Assembly: GCA_011799875.1 (NCBI GenBank)
Contig: CM022297.1
Span: forward strand, 362,332,921-362,396,920
DNA: 64,000 nucleotides
DNA from: Thinopyrum elongatum
Taxonomy: Eukaryota; Streptophyta; Magnoliopsida; Poales; Poaceae
Direction of reading: 5' to 3'
The position numbers were made by a program, and so were the translations under genes. Each line of letters opens with the position of its first letter. Positions within the stretch are counted from its first letter, which is position 1. Below, piece after piece: positions 9,956 to 22,839 of this stretch. Below the pieces are notes generated by a model that made no database searches, was not told the DNA's origin, and saw only the letters and a program-made list of their open reading frames with translations.

Positions 9956-11704
9956 TGTTGGGGAACGTTGTATGAAAAACAAAAATTTTCTACGCACACG
10001 CAAGATTTATCCATGGAGACGCATAGCTACGAGAGGGGGAGAGCATCTACATATCCTTGTAGATCGCTAAGCGAAAGCGTTTATCACGCAGTTGATGTAG
10101 TCGTACTCTTCGCGATCCGATCACGATCCAACCGATCTAGTGCCGAAAGAACGGCACCTCCGAGTTTAGCACACGTGCGGCTCGATGACGTCTCCTCCTT
10201 CTTGATCCAGCAAGCGGGAGAGAAGAAGTAGATGGGATCACAACCAATACGACGGCGTGGTGGTGATGGTGGTGGTGGAGCACCGACAGCGCTTCGCTAA
10301 GCGTCGCCGGGACGAGGCGGTGGAACTACGGAGTAACAGGAGAGAAAGGGGCGGCAAGGGCTTGGTGTGTTCTCTTGGGGCGCCCCCTCCCCTCTATATA
10401 TAGGTGGAGGGGCGTGGGAAACAGCCCCTCCAAACCCTAGGGCGCAGCTAAGGGGGAGAGGACTTGGACTCCAAGTCCAATCCTATTCCTACTAGGACTC
10501 CTTCCTTTTTTACCTTCCCTTGCCTTCACTAGCCACATGGGCTTTTGAGGACCTGGTGCACCTAGCCCAATAAGGCTAGGGTGCCTCTCCACAGCCCATG
10601 CTAGCCCTTGGGTCGTGGTGAACCCACTTGTGGACTTCCGGACCCCTCCGAAACCTTCGGAACCTTCTGGAAGCTTCCCGGTATAATACCGAAAAAACTG
10701 CACCTTTTTCCGGAACCCAAAATATGACTTCCCATATATAAATCTTTACCTCTCGACCATTCCGAGACTCCTCGTGACGTCCGGGATCTCATCCGGGACT
10801 CCGAACAACATTTGGTTACCACTCATCAAATATCCCAATACTACTCTAGCGTCAACGAACGTTAAGCGTGCGACCCTACGGGTTCGGGAATTATGTAGTC
10901 ATGACCGAGACACCTCTCCGGTCAATAACCAATAGCGGGACCTGGATGCCTATATTGATTCCTACATATTCCACGAAGATCTTTTATCGGTTGAACCTTT
11001 ATGACAACATACGTAATTCCCTTTGTTTGTCGGTATGTTACTTGCTCGAGATTCGATCGTCGGTATCTCTATACCTAGTTCAATATCGTTACCGGCAAGT
11101 CTCTTTACTCGTTCCGCAATACATCATCTTGCAACTAACTCCTTAGTCACTTTGCTTGCAAGCTTCTTGTGATGTGCATTACCGAGAGGACCCAGAGATT
11201 ACTCTCCGATACACGGAGTGACAAATCTCAATCTCGATTCATACCAACTCAACAGACACCTTTGGAGATACCTGTAGAGCATCTTTATGATCACCCAGTT
11301 ACGTTGTGACATTTGATAGCACACAAGATATTCCTCCGGTATCCGGGAGTTGCATGATCTCATGGTCGAAGGAATATGTATTTGACATTAAGAAAGCAGT
11401 AGCAATAAACTGAACAATCATATGCTATGCTAACGGTTGGGTCTTGTCCATCACATCATTCTCCCAATGATGTGATCCCGTTATCAAATGACAACACATG
11501 TCTATGGTTAGGAAACCTTAACCATCTTTGATCAACGAGCTAGTCTAGTAGAGGCATTCTAGGGACACGATATTTGTTTATGTATTCACACATGTATTTA
11601 AGTTTCCGATCAATACATTTTTAGCATGAATAATAAACCTTTATCATGAATAAGGAAATATAAAATAATAACTTTATTATTGCCTCTAGGGCATATTTCC
11701 TTCA
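9956..11704 (-). repeat. 3' LTR of the Copia element, 1749 bp
   Basis: On the plus strand it starts TGTTGGGGAACGTTG and ends GGGCATATTTCCTTCA; in sense orientation that is TG...CA. It is collinear with 16776-18482 and very similar throughout. It includes about 42 bp near 10530-10575 that the other LTR lacks. A TATATA box-like motif sits near 10395 (minus-strand transcription). Confidence 0.9.
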
Positions 11705-11715
11705 GTCTCCCACTT
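11705..11715 (-). other. polypurine tract of the Copia element
   Basis: The complement reads AAGTGGGAGAC and directly adjoins the 3' LTR. This is the plus-strand primer site used during reverse transcription. Confidence 0.75.
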
Positions 11716-11859
11716 GCACTAGAGTCAATAATCTAGTTCACATCACCATGTGATTTAACACCCATAGTTGACATCGCCATGTGACCAACACCCAAAGAGT
11801 TTACTAGAGTCAATAATCTAGTTCACATTGCTATGTGATTAACACCCAAAGAGTACTAA

Positions 11860-13128
11860 GGTGCGATCATGTTTTGCTTGTGAGAGAAGTTTAGTCAACG
11901 GGTCTGCCATATTCAGATCCGTATGTATTTTGCAAATTTCTATGTCTACAATGCTCTGCATGGAGCTACTCTAGCTAATTGCTCTCACTTTCAATACGTA
12001 TCCAGATTAAGACTCAGAGTCATCTGGATCAGTGTTAAAGCTTGCATCGACGTAACCCTTTACGACGAACTCTTTATCACCTCCATAACCAAGAAATATT
12101 TTCTTAGTCCTCTTAGGTAACCAAGGATAATTTTGACCGCTATTCAGCGATCGACTCCTAGATCACTATTGTACCCCCTTGCCAAACTCATGGCAAGGTA
12201 CACAATAGGTCTGGTAATAGCATGGCATACTTTATAGGACCTATGGCTGAGGCATAGGGAATGACTTTCATTCTCTCTCTATCTTCTGCCGTGGTCGGGT
12301 TTTGAGTCTTACTCAATTTCACACCTTGTAACACAGGCAAGAACCCTTTCTTTGACTGATCCATTTTGAACTTTTTCAAAATCTTGTCAAGGTATGTGCT
12401 TTGTGAAAGTCCTATTAAGCGTCTCGATCTATCCCTATAGATCTTGATGCCCAATATATAAGTAGCTTCACCGAGGTATTTTATTGAAAACTCTTATTCA
12501 AGTATCCTTTTATGCTATCTAGAAATTCTATATCATTTCCAATCAATAATTTGTCATCCACATATAATATCAGAAATGCTACAGAGCTCCCACTCACTTT
12601 CTTGTAAATACAGGCTTCACCATAAGTCTGTATAAAACCATATACTTTGATCACCTCATCAAAGCGTGTATTCCAACTCCGAGATGCTTGCACCAATCTA
12701 TAGATGGATCGCTAGAGCTTGCACACTTTGTTAGCACCTTTAGGATCGACAAAACCTTTTCGGTTGTATCATATATAACTCTTCTTTAAGAAATCCATTA
12801 AGGAATGCAGTTTTGACGTCCATTTGCCAGATTTCATAAAATACGGCAATTGCTAACATGATTCGGACAGACTTAAGCATCGCTACGGGTGAGAAAGTCT
12901 CATTGTAGTCAACCCTTTGAACTTGTCGAAAACCTTTTGCGACAAGTCGAGTTGTGTAGACAGTAACATTACCATCAGTGTCCGTCTTCCTCTTGAAAAT
13001 CCATTTATTCTCAATGGTTTGCTGATCATCAGGCAAGTCCACCAAAGTCCACACTTTGTTCTCATACATGGATCCTATCTCAGATTTCATGGCCTCAAGC
13101 CATCTGTCGGAATCTGGGCTCATCATAG
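11860..13128 (-). pseudogene. Copia reverse transcriptase and RNase H, decayed
   Basis: The minus strand encodes the Copia-type reverse transcriptase in pieces. 13126-12740 holds WLEAMKSEIGSMYENKVWTL, IENKWIFKRKTD and WQMDVKTAFLNGFL. 12696-12481 holds the catalytic YVDD box (LILYVDDKLLIGND). 12454-12188 holds MGIKIYRDRSRRLIGLSQ. Downstream, in broken frames, the RNase H part is recognisable by GYVDASFNTDPDDSES (about 12000-12060) and the pol C-terminus by ADPLTKLLSQAKHDRT (about 11865-11910), with the middle of RNase H missing. Several stops and frameshifts separate the pieces. A functional enzyme would copy element RNA into DNA in virus-like particles; this copy cannot. Confidence 0.85.
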
Positions 13129-13134
13129 CTTCTT

Positions 13135-14705
13135 CATAGTTCGTAGGTTCGCCATGGTCTTATAACATGACTTCCAGGACAGGATTACCGTACCACTCCG
13201 GTGCGGAACGGGTTCTGGTCGACCTACGAAGTTCTGTAGTAACTTGATCTGAAGTTTCATGATCATCATCATTAGCTTCCTCTCTGATTGGTGTAGGCAT
13301 CACGTGAACGGTTTTCTGTGGTATGCTACTTTCTAATTCGAGAGAAGGTACAATTACCTCATTAAGTTCTACTTTTCTCCCACTCATTTCTTTCGAGAGA
13401 AACTCCTTCTCTAGAAAGGACCCAAACTTAGCAACAAAGATCTTGCCTTCGGATCCGTGGTAGAAGGTGTACCCAATAGTTACTTTAGGGTATCCTCTGA
13501 AGACGCACTTCTCCGATTTAGGTTCAAGCTTATCAGGATGAAGCCTTTTGACATAAGCGTCGCATCCCCAAACTTTAAGAAACGACAGCTTAGGTTTCTT
13601 GCCAAACCATAGTTCATACGGTGTCGTCTCAACGGATTTAGACGGTGCCCTATTTAACGTGAATGCAGCCGTCTCTAATGCATAACCCCAAAACGATAGT
13701 GGTAAATCGGTAAGAGACATCATAGAATACACCATATCTAATAAAGTACGGTTACGACGTTCGGACACACCATTACGCTATGTTGTTCCAGATGGCGTGA
13801 GTTGTGAAACAATTCCACATTGTTTTAAATGAAGGCCAAACTCGTAACTCAAATATTCGCCTCCGCGATCGGATCATAGAAACTTTATTTTCTTGTTACG
13901 ATGAGTCTCAACTTCACTCTGAAATTCTTTGAACTTTTCAAATGTTTCAGACTTGTGTTTCATCAAGTAGATATACCCATATCTACTCAAATCATTAGTG
14001 AAGATGAGAAAATAACGATACCCGCCGCGTGCTTCAATACTCATCAGACCGCATACATCGATATGTATTATTTCCAATAAGTCATTAGCTCGCTCCATTG
14101 TTCCGGAAAATGGAATTTTAGTCATCTTGCCCATGAGGCATGGTTCGCAAGTATCAAATGATTCATAATCAAGTGATTCCAAAAGTCCATCCGCATCGAG
14201 TTTCTTCATGCGCTTTACACCAATATGACCTAAACGGCAGTGCCACAAGTATGTTGCACTATCATTATCAACTTTACATCTTTTGGCATCATTATTAGGA
14301 ATATGTGTATCACTACGATCGATATTTAATAAACCATTCACATTGGGTGTATGACCATAAAAGGTTTTATTCATGTAAATAGAACAACAGTTATTTTCTG
14401 ACTTAAATGAATAACCGTATTGCAATAAACATGATCTAATCATATTCATGCTCAACGCAAACACCAAAAAATATTTATTTAGGTTCAACACTAATCCCGA
14501 AGGTAGAGGGAGTATGCGATTGTGATCTTATCAACCTTGGAATCACTTCCAACACACATCGTCACCTCGCCCTTAACTAGTCTCTATTCATTTTGCAACT
14601 CCTGTTTCGAGTTACTAATCTTAGCAACTAAACCGGTATCAAATACCCAGGGGCTACTATGAACACTAGTAAAGTACACATCAATAACATGTATATCAAA
14701 TATAC
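13135..14705 (-). pseudogene. Copia aspartic protease and integrase, decayed
   Basis: Near 14640 the minus strand reads WVFDTG, the protease active-site triad. The pre-integrase zinc motif follows: HCRLGHIGVKRMKKL and CEPCLMGKM in the frame at 14491-13874. Integrase catalytic residues are visible as the first D in HIDVCG (about 14060), the second D in SDRGGEYL (about 13855) and the E in SERRNRTLLD (about 13765). The frame is interrupted by TGA where LRSDRGGEY-type proteins have R and by TAG just before RNGVSERRN. Both fit C-to-T changes. The C-terminal part continues to about 13160 (YELWFGKKPKLSFLKVWGC). Confidence 0.85.
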
Positions 14706-14734
14706 CTTTGTTCACTTTGCCATCCTTCTTATCC

Positions 14735-15560
14735 GCTAAGTATTTGGGGCAGTTCCACTTTCAGTGACCATTTCCTTTGCAGTAGAAGCACTCAATTTCA
14801 GGTTTGGGTCTAGCTTTGGACTTCTTCATGGGAGTGGCAACTTATTTGCTGTTCTTCTTGAAGTTCCCTTTCTGTCCCTTGCCCTTTTTCTTGAAACTAG
14901 TGGTTTTGTTAACCATCAACACTTGATGCTCTTTCTTGATTTCTACCTTCGTCGATTTCAACATCGTGAAGAGCTTGGGAATCATTTTCGTCATCCCTTG
15001 CACATTATAGTTCATCACGAAGTTCTAGTAGCTTGGTGATAGTGACTAGAGAACTCTTGTCAATCACTATCTTATCTGGAAGATTAACTCCCACTTGATT
15101 CAAGCGATTGTAGTACCCAGACATTCTGAGCACATGCTCACTGGCTGAGCTATTCTCCTCCATCTTGTAGGCAAAGTACTTGTCAGAGGTCTCATACCTC
15201 TCGACATGGGCATGAGTCTGAAATACTAATTTCAGCTCTTGGAACATCTTATATGTTTCATGACGTTCAAAACGTCTTTGAAGCCCCGATTCTAAGCCGT
15301 AAAGCATGGCGCACTAAACTATCAAGTAGTCATCATATTGAGCTTGTCAAACATTCATAACGTCTGCATCAGCTCCTGCAACAGGTCTACCACCTAGCGG
15401 TGCATCAAGGACATAATTTTGTGCATCAATGAGGATAATCCTCAGATCACGGACCCAGTCCGCATCATTACTACCATCATCTTTCAACTTAGTTTTCTCT
15501 AGGAACATATCAGAAATAGTGGAGCTATATCGCGAGCTATTGATCTACAACATAGATTTA
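14735..15560 (-). pseudogene. Copia gag, decayed
   Basis: From about 15550 the minus strand reads DADWVRDLRIILIDAQNYVL, then after stops LESGLQRRFERHETYKMFQE and SSASEHVLRMSGYYNRLNQV (frame 15307-15005). This is the Copia capsid (UBN2-type) region. The CCHC zinc knuckle CFYCKGNGH...CP lies near 14745-14795, with a TGA inside it. The protein would form the particle shell and bind element RNA. At least three stops or shifts make it non-functional. The leader from about 15600 to 16758 is non-coding. Confidence 0.8.
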
Positions 15561-16758
15561 AAAATACTATCAGGACTAAGTTCATGATAAATTAAGTTCA
15601 ATTAATCAAATTACTAAAGAACTCCCACTTAAATAAACATCCCTCAAGTTATCTAAGTGATACGTGACCCAAATCAACTAACCCAAATCCGATCATCACG
15701 TGAGATGGGCAGTCATCAATGGTGAACATCTCTATGTTGATCATATCTGCTATATGACTCATGTTCGACCTTTCGGTCTCCAGTGTTCCGAGACCATGTC
15801 TGTACATGCTAGGCTCGTCAAGTTTAACCCAAGTATTCTGCATGTGCAAAACTGTCTTACACCCGTTGTATGTGAACGTAGAGTCTATCACACCCGATCA
15901 TCACGTGGTGTCTCGAAACGACAAACTTTTGCAACGGTGCATACTCAGGGAGAACACTTATATCTTGAAATTTAGTGAAGGGATCATCTTATAATGCTAC
16001 CGTCGTTCTAAGCAAAATAAGATGCATAAAAGATAAACATCACATGCAATCAAAATATGTGACATGATATGGCCATCATCATCTTGTGCTTTTGATCTCC
16101 ATCTCCAAAGCATCATCATGATCTCCATCGTCACCGGCTCGACACGTTGATCTCCATCATTGCGTCGTGGTCGTCTCGCCAACTATTACTTCTACAACTA
16201 TTGCTAACACATAGCGATAAAGTAAAGCAATTACATGGCGCTTGCATTTCATACAATAAAGAGACAACCATAAGGCTCTTGCCGGTTGCCGATAAATTAC
16301 AAAACATGATCATCTCATACAATAACGTATATCACATCATGTCTTGACCATATCACATCACAACATACCCTACAAAGACAAGTTAGACGTCCTCTACTTC
16401 GTTGTTGCAAGTTTTACGTGGCTGCTACGGGCTTCTAGCAAGAACCGTTGTTACCTACAGCAAAAACCACAATGGTGATTTATCAAGTTTGCTGTTTTAA
16501 CCTTCTTCAAGGACCGGCCACAGTCAAATTCGATTCAACTAAAGTAGGAGAAACAGACACCCGCCAGCCACCTTTATGCAAAACTAGTTGCATGTCAGTC
16601 GGTGAAACCGGTCTCATATACGTGGACATGTAAGGTTGGTCTGGGCCGCTTCATCCCACAATGCCGCCGAATCAAAATAAGACGTTGGTGGTAAGCAGTA
16701 TGAACATCACCGCCCACAACTTTTTGTGTTCTACTCGTGCATATCATCTACGCATAGA

Positions 16759-16774
16759 CCTGGCTCGGATGCCA
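16759..16774 (-). other. primer-binding site of the Copia element
   Basis: The complement reads TGGCATCCGAGCCAGG, one base inside the 5' LTR. It matches the usual initiator-tRNA-Met site of Copia elements (TGGTATCAGAGCC) with two differences. Confidence 0.75.
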
Positions 16775-16775
16775 C

Positions 16776-18482
16776 TGTTGGGGAACGTTGCATGGAAAAC
16801 AAAAAATTTCTACGCACACGCAAGATCTATCCATGGAGATGCATAGCTACGAGAGGGGGAGAGCATCTACATACCCTTGTAGATCGCTAAGCGAAAGCGT
16901 TTATCACGCGGTTGATGTAGTCGTACTCTTCGCGATCCGATCACGATCCAACCGATCTAGTGCCGAACGGACGACACCTCCGAGTTTAGCACACGTGCGG
17001 CTCGATGACGTCTCCTCCTTCTTGATCCAGCAAGCGGGAGAGGAGAAGTAGATGGGATCACAACCAACACGACGGCGTGGTGGTGATGGTGGTGGTGGAG
17101 CACCGACAGCGCTTCGCTAAGCGTCGCCGGGATGAGGCGGTGGAACTACGGAGTAACGGGAGAGAGAGGGGCGGCAAGGGCTTGGTGTGTTCTCTTGGGG
17201 CGCCCCCTCCCCTCTATATATAGGTGGAGGGGCGTGGGAAACAGCCTCTCCAAGCCCTAGGGCGCAGCTAAGGGGGATAGGACTTGGACTCCAAGTCCAA
17301 TCCTATACCTACTAGGACTCCTTCCTTTTTTACCTTCCCTTGCCTTCCCTAGCTAGGGTGCCTCTCCACAGCCCATGCTAGCCCTTGGGTCGTGGTGAAC
17401 CCACTTATGGACTTCCGGACCCCTCCGGAATCCTCCGAAACCTTCTGGAAGCTTCCCGGTACAATACCGAAAAAACTGCACATTTTTCCGGAACCCAAAA
17501 TATGACTTCCCATATATAAATATTTACCTCTCGACCATTCCGAGACTCCTCGTAACGTCCGGGATCTCATCCGGGACTCCGAACAATATTTGGTTACCAC
17601 TCATCAAATATCCCAATACTATTCTAGCGTCAACGAACGTTAAGCATGCGACCCTACGGGTTCGGGAATTATGTAGTCATGACCTAGACACCTCTTCGGT
17701 CAATAACCAATAGCGGGACCTGGATGCCCATATTGATTCCTACATATTCCACGAAGATCTTTTATCGGTTGAACCTTTATGACAACATACGTAATTCCCT
17801 TTGTCTGTCGGTATGTTACTTGCCCGAGAATCGATCGTCGGTATCTCTATACCTAGTTCAATCTCGTTACCAGCAAGTCTCTTTACTCGTTCCGTAATAC
17901 ATCATCTTACAACTAACTCCTTAGTCACTTTGCTTGCAAGCTTCTTGTGATGTGTATTACCGAGAGGACCCAGAGATACCTCTCCGATACACGGAGTGAC
18001 AAATCCCAATCTCGATTCACACCAACTCAACAGACACCTTTGGAGATACCTGTAGAACATCTTTATGATCACCCAGTTACGTTGTGATGTTTGATAACAC
18101 ACAAGGTATTCCTCCGGTATCCGGGAGTTGCATGATCTCATGGTCGAAGGAACATGTATTTGACATTAAGAAAGCAGTAACAATAAACTGAACGATCATA
18201 TGCTATGCTAACGGTTGGGCCTTGTCCATCACATCATTCTCCTAATGATGTGATCTCGTTATCAAATGACAACACATGTCTATGGTTAGGAAATCTTAAC
18301 CATCTTTGATCAACAAGCTAGTCTAGTAGAGGCATACTAGGGACACGGTATTTGTTTATGTATTCACACATGTATTTAAGTTTCCGATCAATACAATTCT
18401 AGCATGAATAATAAACCTTTATCATGAATAAGGAAATATAAAATAACCACTTTATTATTGCCTCTAGGGCATATTTCCTTCA
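16776..18482 (-). repeat. 5' LTR of the Copia element, 1707 bp
   Basis: Collinear with 9956-11704. The net 42-bp difference comes from a gap at about 17352, where the left copy has extra sequence bounded by CTAG on both sides. The element's promoter would lie here and read leftward. Confidence 0.9.
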
Positions 18483-18487
18483 GTGAC

Positions 18488-20000
18488 GATAAAGGACACT
18501 TGGTATACAACGGGCTCTAGTGTTATCTATAGCAAATAATGTTCACATCTCACCAAAATTGTATAGTGATTATAATCTAATTAGAAAATATGTTACAAGA
18601 GATGACCACTGGTAAGCTGGAGAAATTTGTCTTCTCTTTAGTGCCAAGAGATCATCCCATGGTGAAGAGAAGTCAAACATCTTTTTTAGTTTACTTCTCT
18701 CTATTCCAAGTGAATTTATCATATGAGGCATCGCTAAGAGAATACTGACATCAAACCATTGTCCATGCCCTATGATTAACCATTTCACCAACATCTACGG
18801 ATAGGATCGCCTCCTCGTGGACAAGAGGTTGCCTTATATAAATGGATAGCGAGAGCACAACAATTTTCGTGTTTAGAATAAATGTGTACACATTACTCGA
18901 AATTGTACTAATAATTAATAGCAAGATAAAAAAACATGTATTATTTGCGTGTGGAAAATAGGAAGAGAAACACAGTGTTGGCCATCAAGGCAATGACCGC
19001 CATGACGGGAATTGTAGCTTTAAGCAAGTAAATGGTATATTATTTTATCTTAGGATCCTGGTCAAGTAAGGATGTGTGCAACACAATCATGCAGAGGTCG
19101 GGGGTTTAATCTCCTTTGCGGAAAGCAAAAAGGAGCCGGGTCAAGTGATCAGACAATGTTTTATAAGGAAAGGAATAGGGGAGGCCTCACATTGAACATG
19201 TGAAAAATAATAATTAAAACTAATGCAAAAGAAAATGTAAGAGTAGTCTTCATTTACACTTTTAAACATTAAAACATACGAAACATGTAAGGAAATGATG
19301 TACAAAAGCAAGAAACTCTTGGGTTGTAGTTAACGGAATGTCATTTGCTAACATAAAAATGAACCATGGAGAACGCAATCTTTCCAGATTCACTCCGCCT
19401 TACAGCCTTACTTGCCATTGTCATTGTCATTGTAGCACATGTGTGGCCCAACCCATATGGGCCATGCGGACTTGACGTCATGCCCACCTTCCTCCAGTAT
19501 CTCACTGGTAGTCCCTCGGGAGTGTGACACACACTTTTTTCTTTGTTTCAAAGAGGGGCGCATACAATTAGCACTACGTACCACACCACCGGCGGCTAGC
19601 CTTCATGCTCCAAGCATCTAACACATATAGCGTCTATGACAACATAAAACTTAATTCAAATAATATAATTTCTGAGTGTCATGTATGACTTACTAATGTG
19701 ATATGGTTGCATAAGTAAATTAATGTAAAATCTGTAATTTTTGCTTGACATGCATATATAGGGTCTGATGTGACACTGGTGCATGCTTAGAAGTATATAG
19801 TGGGTCGCAACTATTCTTTTTTTTTGGGATAGGGTCGCAACTATTCAGGAATAAAGAATTTGGGTGAATTAGTACATGGATAATTAATGGCCGGCCAACA
19901 TCCATGTTCACTTGAGGAGAAGTCTGATGGGTAGCATTCGTCGGACCGGTCATCGACCGTCGATTCATCTTTGATCTAATGGCCGAGAGAATCAAGCAAA
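18488..20000. other. spacer without recognisable gene
   Basis: I see AT-rich sequence with short unrelated open frames. No transposon termini or RNA genes are apparent. Confidence 0.4.
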
Positions 20001-20040
20001 ATCACTTTTTTTTTTCAAACAACCCGATTTTCATGCCCCC

Positions 20041-20430
20041 GTGATCTCTCCTTATCCCGCATTAATTGCCCCAAACAAATCTGTCGCAGTCCCGGGTCGT
20101 GCTCGTTCCGTGCTCAACGCCGTCCTCCTCGCCGCCGTGCTTCTCTCCTCAGCCAACATCCTGTCCAACCTCTCTACGTGGCCTACGCTCAACCAGGCCG
20201 GTGTGCCGTCCCGTTCGGCGGCCGCGCGGGGACTGGGACGTGCGTACGACCTGCCAGCGGACGACCTCGCGAGCTCCCAATCATGTTGATCTGCACCACG
20301 GCCAGGCCCTGCTCCGTTGTGGCCTGCGGTCCACCTCGTCGGAGTGTCGTCTCTGTTCGGGAATAAAGCCACCACGACTGGAGGGCCGCAAGATTCGCCC
20401 ACCCAATACCCATCTGACCTAGGGTTTGAG
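20041..20430 (+). other. GC-rich island with short open frames of unknown meaning
   Basis: GC content rises sharply against the flanks. A frame from 20041 to 20289 (82 codons) contains a hydrophobic stretch VLNAVLLAAVLLSSANIL that could be a membrane segment or signal. An overlapping frame runs from 20066 to 20422. Neither matches a family I know and no exon chain can be built. It could be a gene fragment or the 5' part of a former gene. Confidence 0.25.
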
Positions 20431-20799
20431 TCGTCTCTCTTGACACTGGTTCATATTTTTGTCTAAGGGTGTGAAACTGGGACGTACATTCCTTATTCGA
20501 TCAATAGATCATAAACCAATTTATGTGAAATTGGTATGTACATCGTACAAATATGCCTCCCCAGTTGGCGCCAATACTAGTTTTTGTTCCATTTCAAATT
20601 TCCATGGTTTCAACTGACAGTACTTATTTACACAGTGCCATTTTTTCGTGCTACTACAATGTAATCGTTTGCCTGGATAATTTCACACGCATGGATCAAG
20701 TGCAAATCCATCAATTGTATATGTTGACGACAAATACGATGCATCCTTATGTTTGCCGCAAGCTTATTTGGTCTCATTATCCATGTTTTATTCTATGCT

Positions 20800-22210
20800 T
20801 CCAACCAAGATGAGGAATGTTGAGCTGTTATATTTTCAAGCTTCCTAATTTTTGCCTTATTGTGTTTAACAAATAATCTTCTTAATTCTAATGCCTTGCT
20901 TCCTTAATAGCCAACTTCATGTCTCCGTTCATTCCCTCAATGTCCATATCTTCGTATTTGCTAACATAGTACACTTATTATGTTTTCAGTGGAGCCGCGG
21001 CAATGAAGCATGCAGAAGCAGAGGGTATGCTTCTTGTCATCCACCACGCCACCCATCTTCTCTCCGACAACACCGCCCTGATTCGATCCCCTATGTGTCG
21101 TGCTTCCAACCCACCTGCACCACACACACATGCATGGACCTGGCCACGAAACATGCATCAATGTTGGCAACAATCTTAGTTTGTTTCCATTTCCAATGTT
21201 CTATGCTTCCACTTAAGAAGAGCCATACTAAGATAGCATATTTTCTTGCTTCATGTATATGGGGTTCCCATATCACACTACACGTGCTTCTTCTGTTTAT
21301 GTAGATTGCTTCCATACTTCATATGTCTTATATTTTACAAAATTTGTTCTTGCCATAGGTATCACCATTGAAACATGGCATGCTTTCATAGTATACTACA
21401 TATGTTTCTTGGTTCTAGGTAGTTTGCTTCCAAAATTTGTTCTGAAATTGTTCTAATTTGTTCGCATAATTGCAATGTAAACATTATCTGCATCATTAGT
21501 AATATACATGTAGTACCAACTGTTGATTCCATCGTATAACACCTATGCATCATGCCTAACTGATATATGCTTCAAGCAGTTGTCTGCTGGCTTCGGGTCT
21601 AGTCGTCGTCAAGGCAGGTACATGGAGACACCTGGATCTACCTCAGAATGAACACAACCACACACAAGATGAAGGGAAGCAGATCTCTAGTCGTTAGAAA
21701 ACATACAGTATGGAAGCATCGTACTATTGGCGACTTGAAGGAATATGTTATATGACTGGACGAAGCAAGGAAACAAATTTATGCTAGGTTAGGAGCAAAT
21801 TAGTTTTGCGATGGAAGCACTTTTTTGGTGGATGGAAACAAAGTTTTTCTTGTGTTGGAAACATAATAAAAGATATATTTCACTCAATTTTTCCCATGTG
21901 GAAACAAATTCTTGGATGCAAAATTTTATTAGATTGAGTAAAGTTCTTGGACACTATTTTTACAGGTCCTAGCAAATTTTGATTGCAATAGAAGGAAATT
22001 GTTTCGCCGATGGAAGCAATTTTTTATTCTGCTGGAAACAAAAATAAAGAGGTACACTGGACCTAAATTTCATTACATCAAAGCGATAAACGCAAATTTT
22101 ATTAGAATCCAAATATTCATTGAATATAGTTTTTTAAAGATAAACAAGTATATATGGGAATAATTAGTGAGACATTCTCACTTGGTTGAGTGGAAGCAGA
22201 AGTAGCATGA
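20800..22210. repeat. zone of iterated GCTTCC / GGAAGC motifs with strand switch
   Basis: From about 20800 to 21440 the plus strand repeatedly carries GCTTCC (for example near 20799, 20898, 21106, 21208, 21307 and 21427). From about 21670 to 22200 the same motif appears as GGAAGC or GATGGAAGCA (near 21674, 21714, 21812, 22011, 22191). That is what a large, diverged foldback or inverted-repeat transposon would leave. No coding domain and no clear termini were found. Confidence 0.35.
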
Positions 22211-22780
22211 TCAAACTCGGTTCTAAGAAGCACGGCTCCGAGAATTAACTGCTAGACGTAAGTTATGGAGCAGTCACACTGATCACATAATAAAAGCTGA
22301 CCGTTAACCTATCACCCCTCTCGTACAGATCTAACGTCCATTAGCCACTAATCTTACGGCTACACACTGGTCTGATGGAACGCTAGGCATCAGTAGTCTA
22401 ATGCCTAGTGGTTCTCTATTTGTTATGTGGTCATGACACTGGCGGTCTAAAAGATCAAAAGGTTGTAATCACAACTTCATTGGGAAATAAGGTTCACACA
22501 TTAGTGGACTAATCGTAGACCAATTGATTTACCAAAAATCCGAAGTTAGATTTAGAAAAGAAATCCTTAAAAAACGATCTCCTTGGATGTAAATGATTGG
22601 AATTAGTCAAAATTAGCTGTTGATCCGATTAAAACTATTCGGAAGCAAATAAACTGTATTCTTCGATCACATAAAACTTTGTATGATGCAAAGACCGTAC
22701 GTATTATCTGTTCCCATATATGCCTGCACAAAGGGGACATGCATGGCAGCATTAACTAGATTATCTCTCAGTATATCCAG
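22211..22780. other. spacer without recognisable gene
   Basis: No long open frame, transposon end or repeat recognised. Confidence 0.4.
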
Positions 22781-22839
22781 TTGAAAGGCTTACATATTAT
22801 CAGTTCTAGACACAAAATAGGAGTACTAAGTAACTGGGG

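Larger units (their letters stand above)
9956..18482 (-). mobile_element. Ty1-Copia LTR retrotransposon (BARE-1/WIS/Angela-like), complete but decayed
   Basis: The element is 8527 bp, bounded by two long LTRs that read TGTTGGGG...TTCCTTCA on the plus strand. It is flanked by a perfect 5-bp target duplication GTGAC at 9951-9955 and 18483-18487. Coding order on the minus strand is gag, aspartic protease, integrase, reverse transcriptase, RNase H, which is the Copia order. The primer-binding site adjoins the right LTR and the polypurine tract adjoins the left one, confirming minus orientation. Every coding module carries stops or frameshifts, so the copy cannot make its own proteins. Naming as BARE-1/WIS/Angela rests on the LTR edge ATATGCCCTAGAGGCAAT and similar phrases, from memory. 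Confidence 0.9.

Noticed and set aside
20561..20581. Possible Helitron 3' end (palindrome TTGGCGCCAA then CTAGT)
   Set aside because: The hairpin has no loop and is only two bases from CTAG, unlike Helitron ends; no 5' partner seen.
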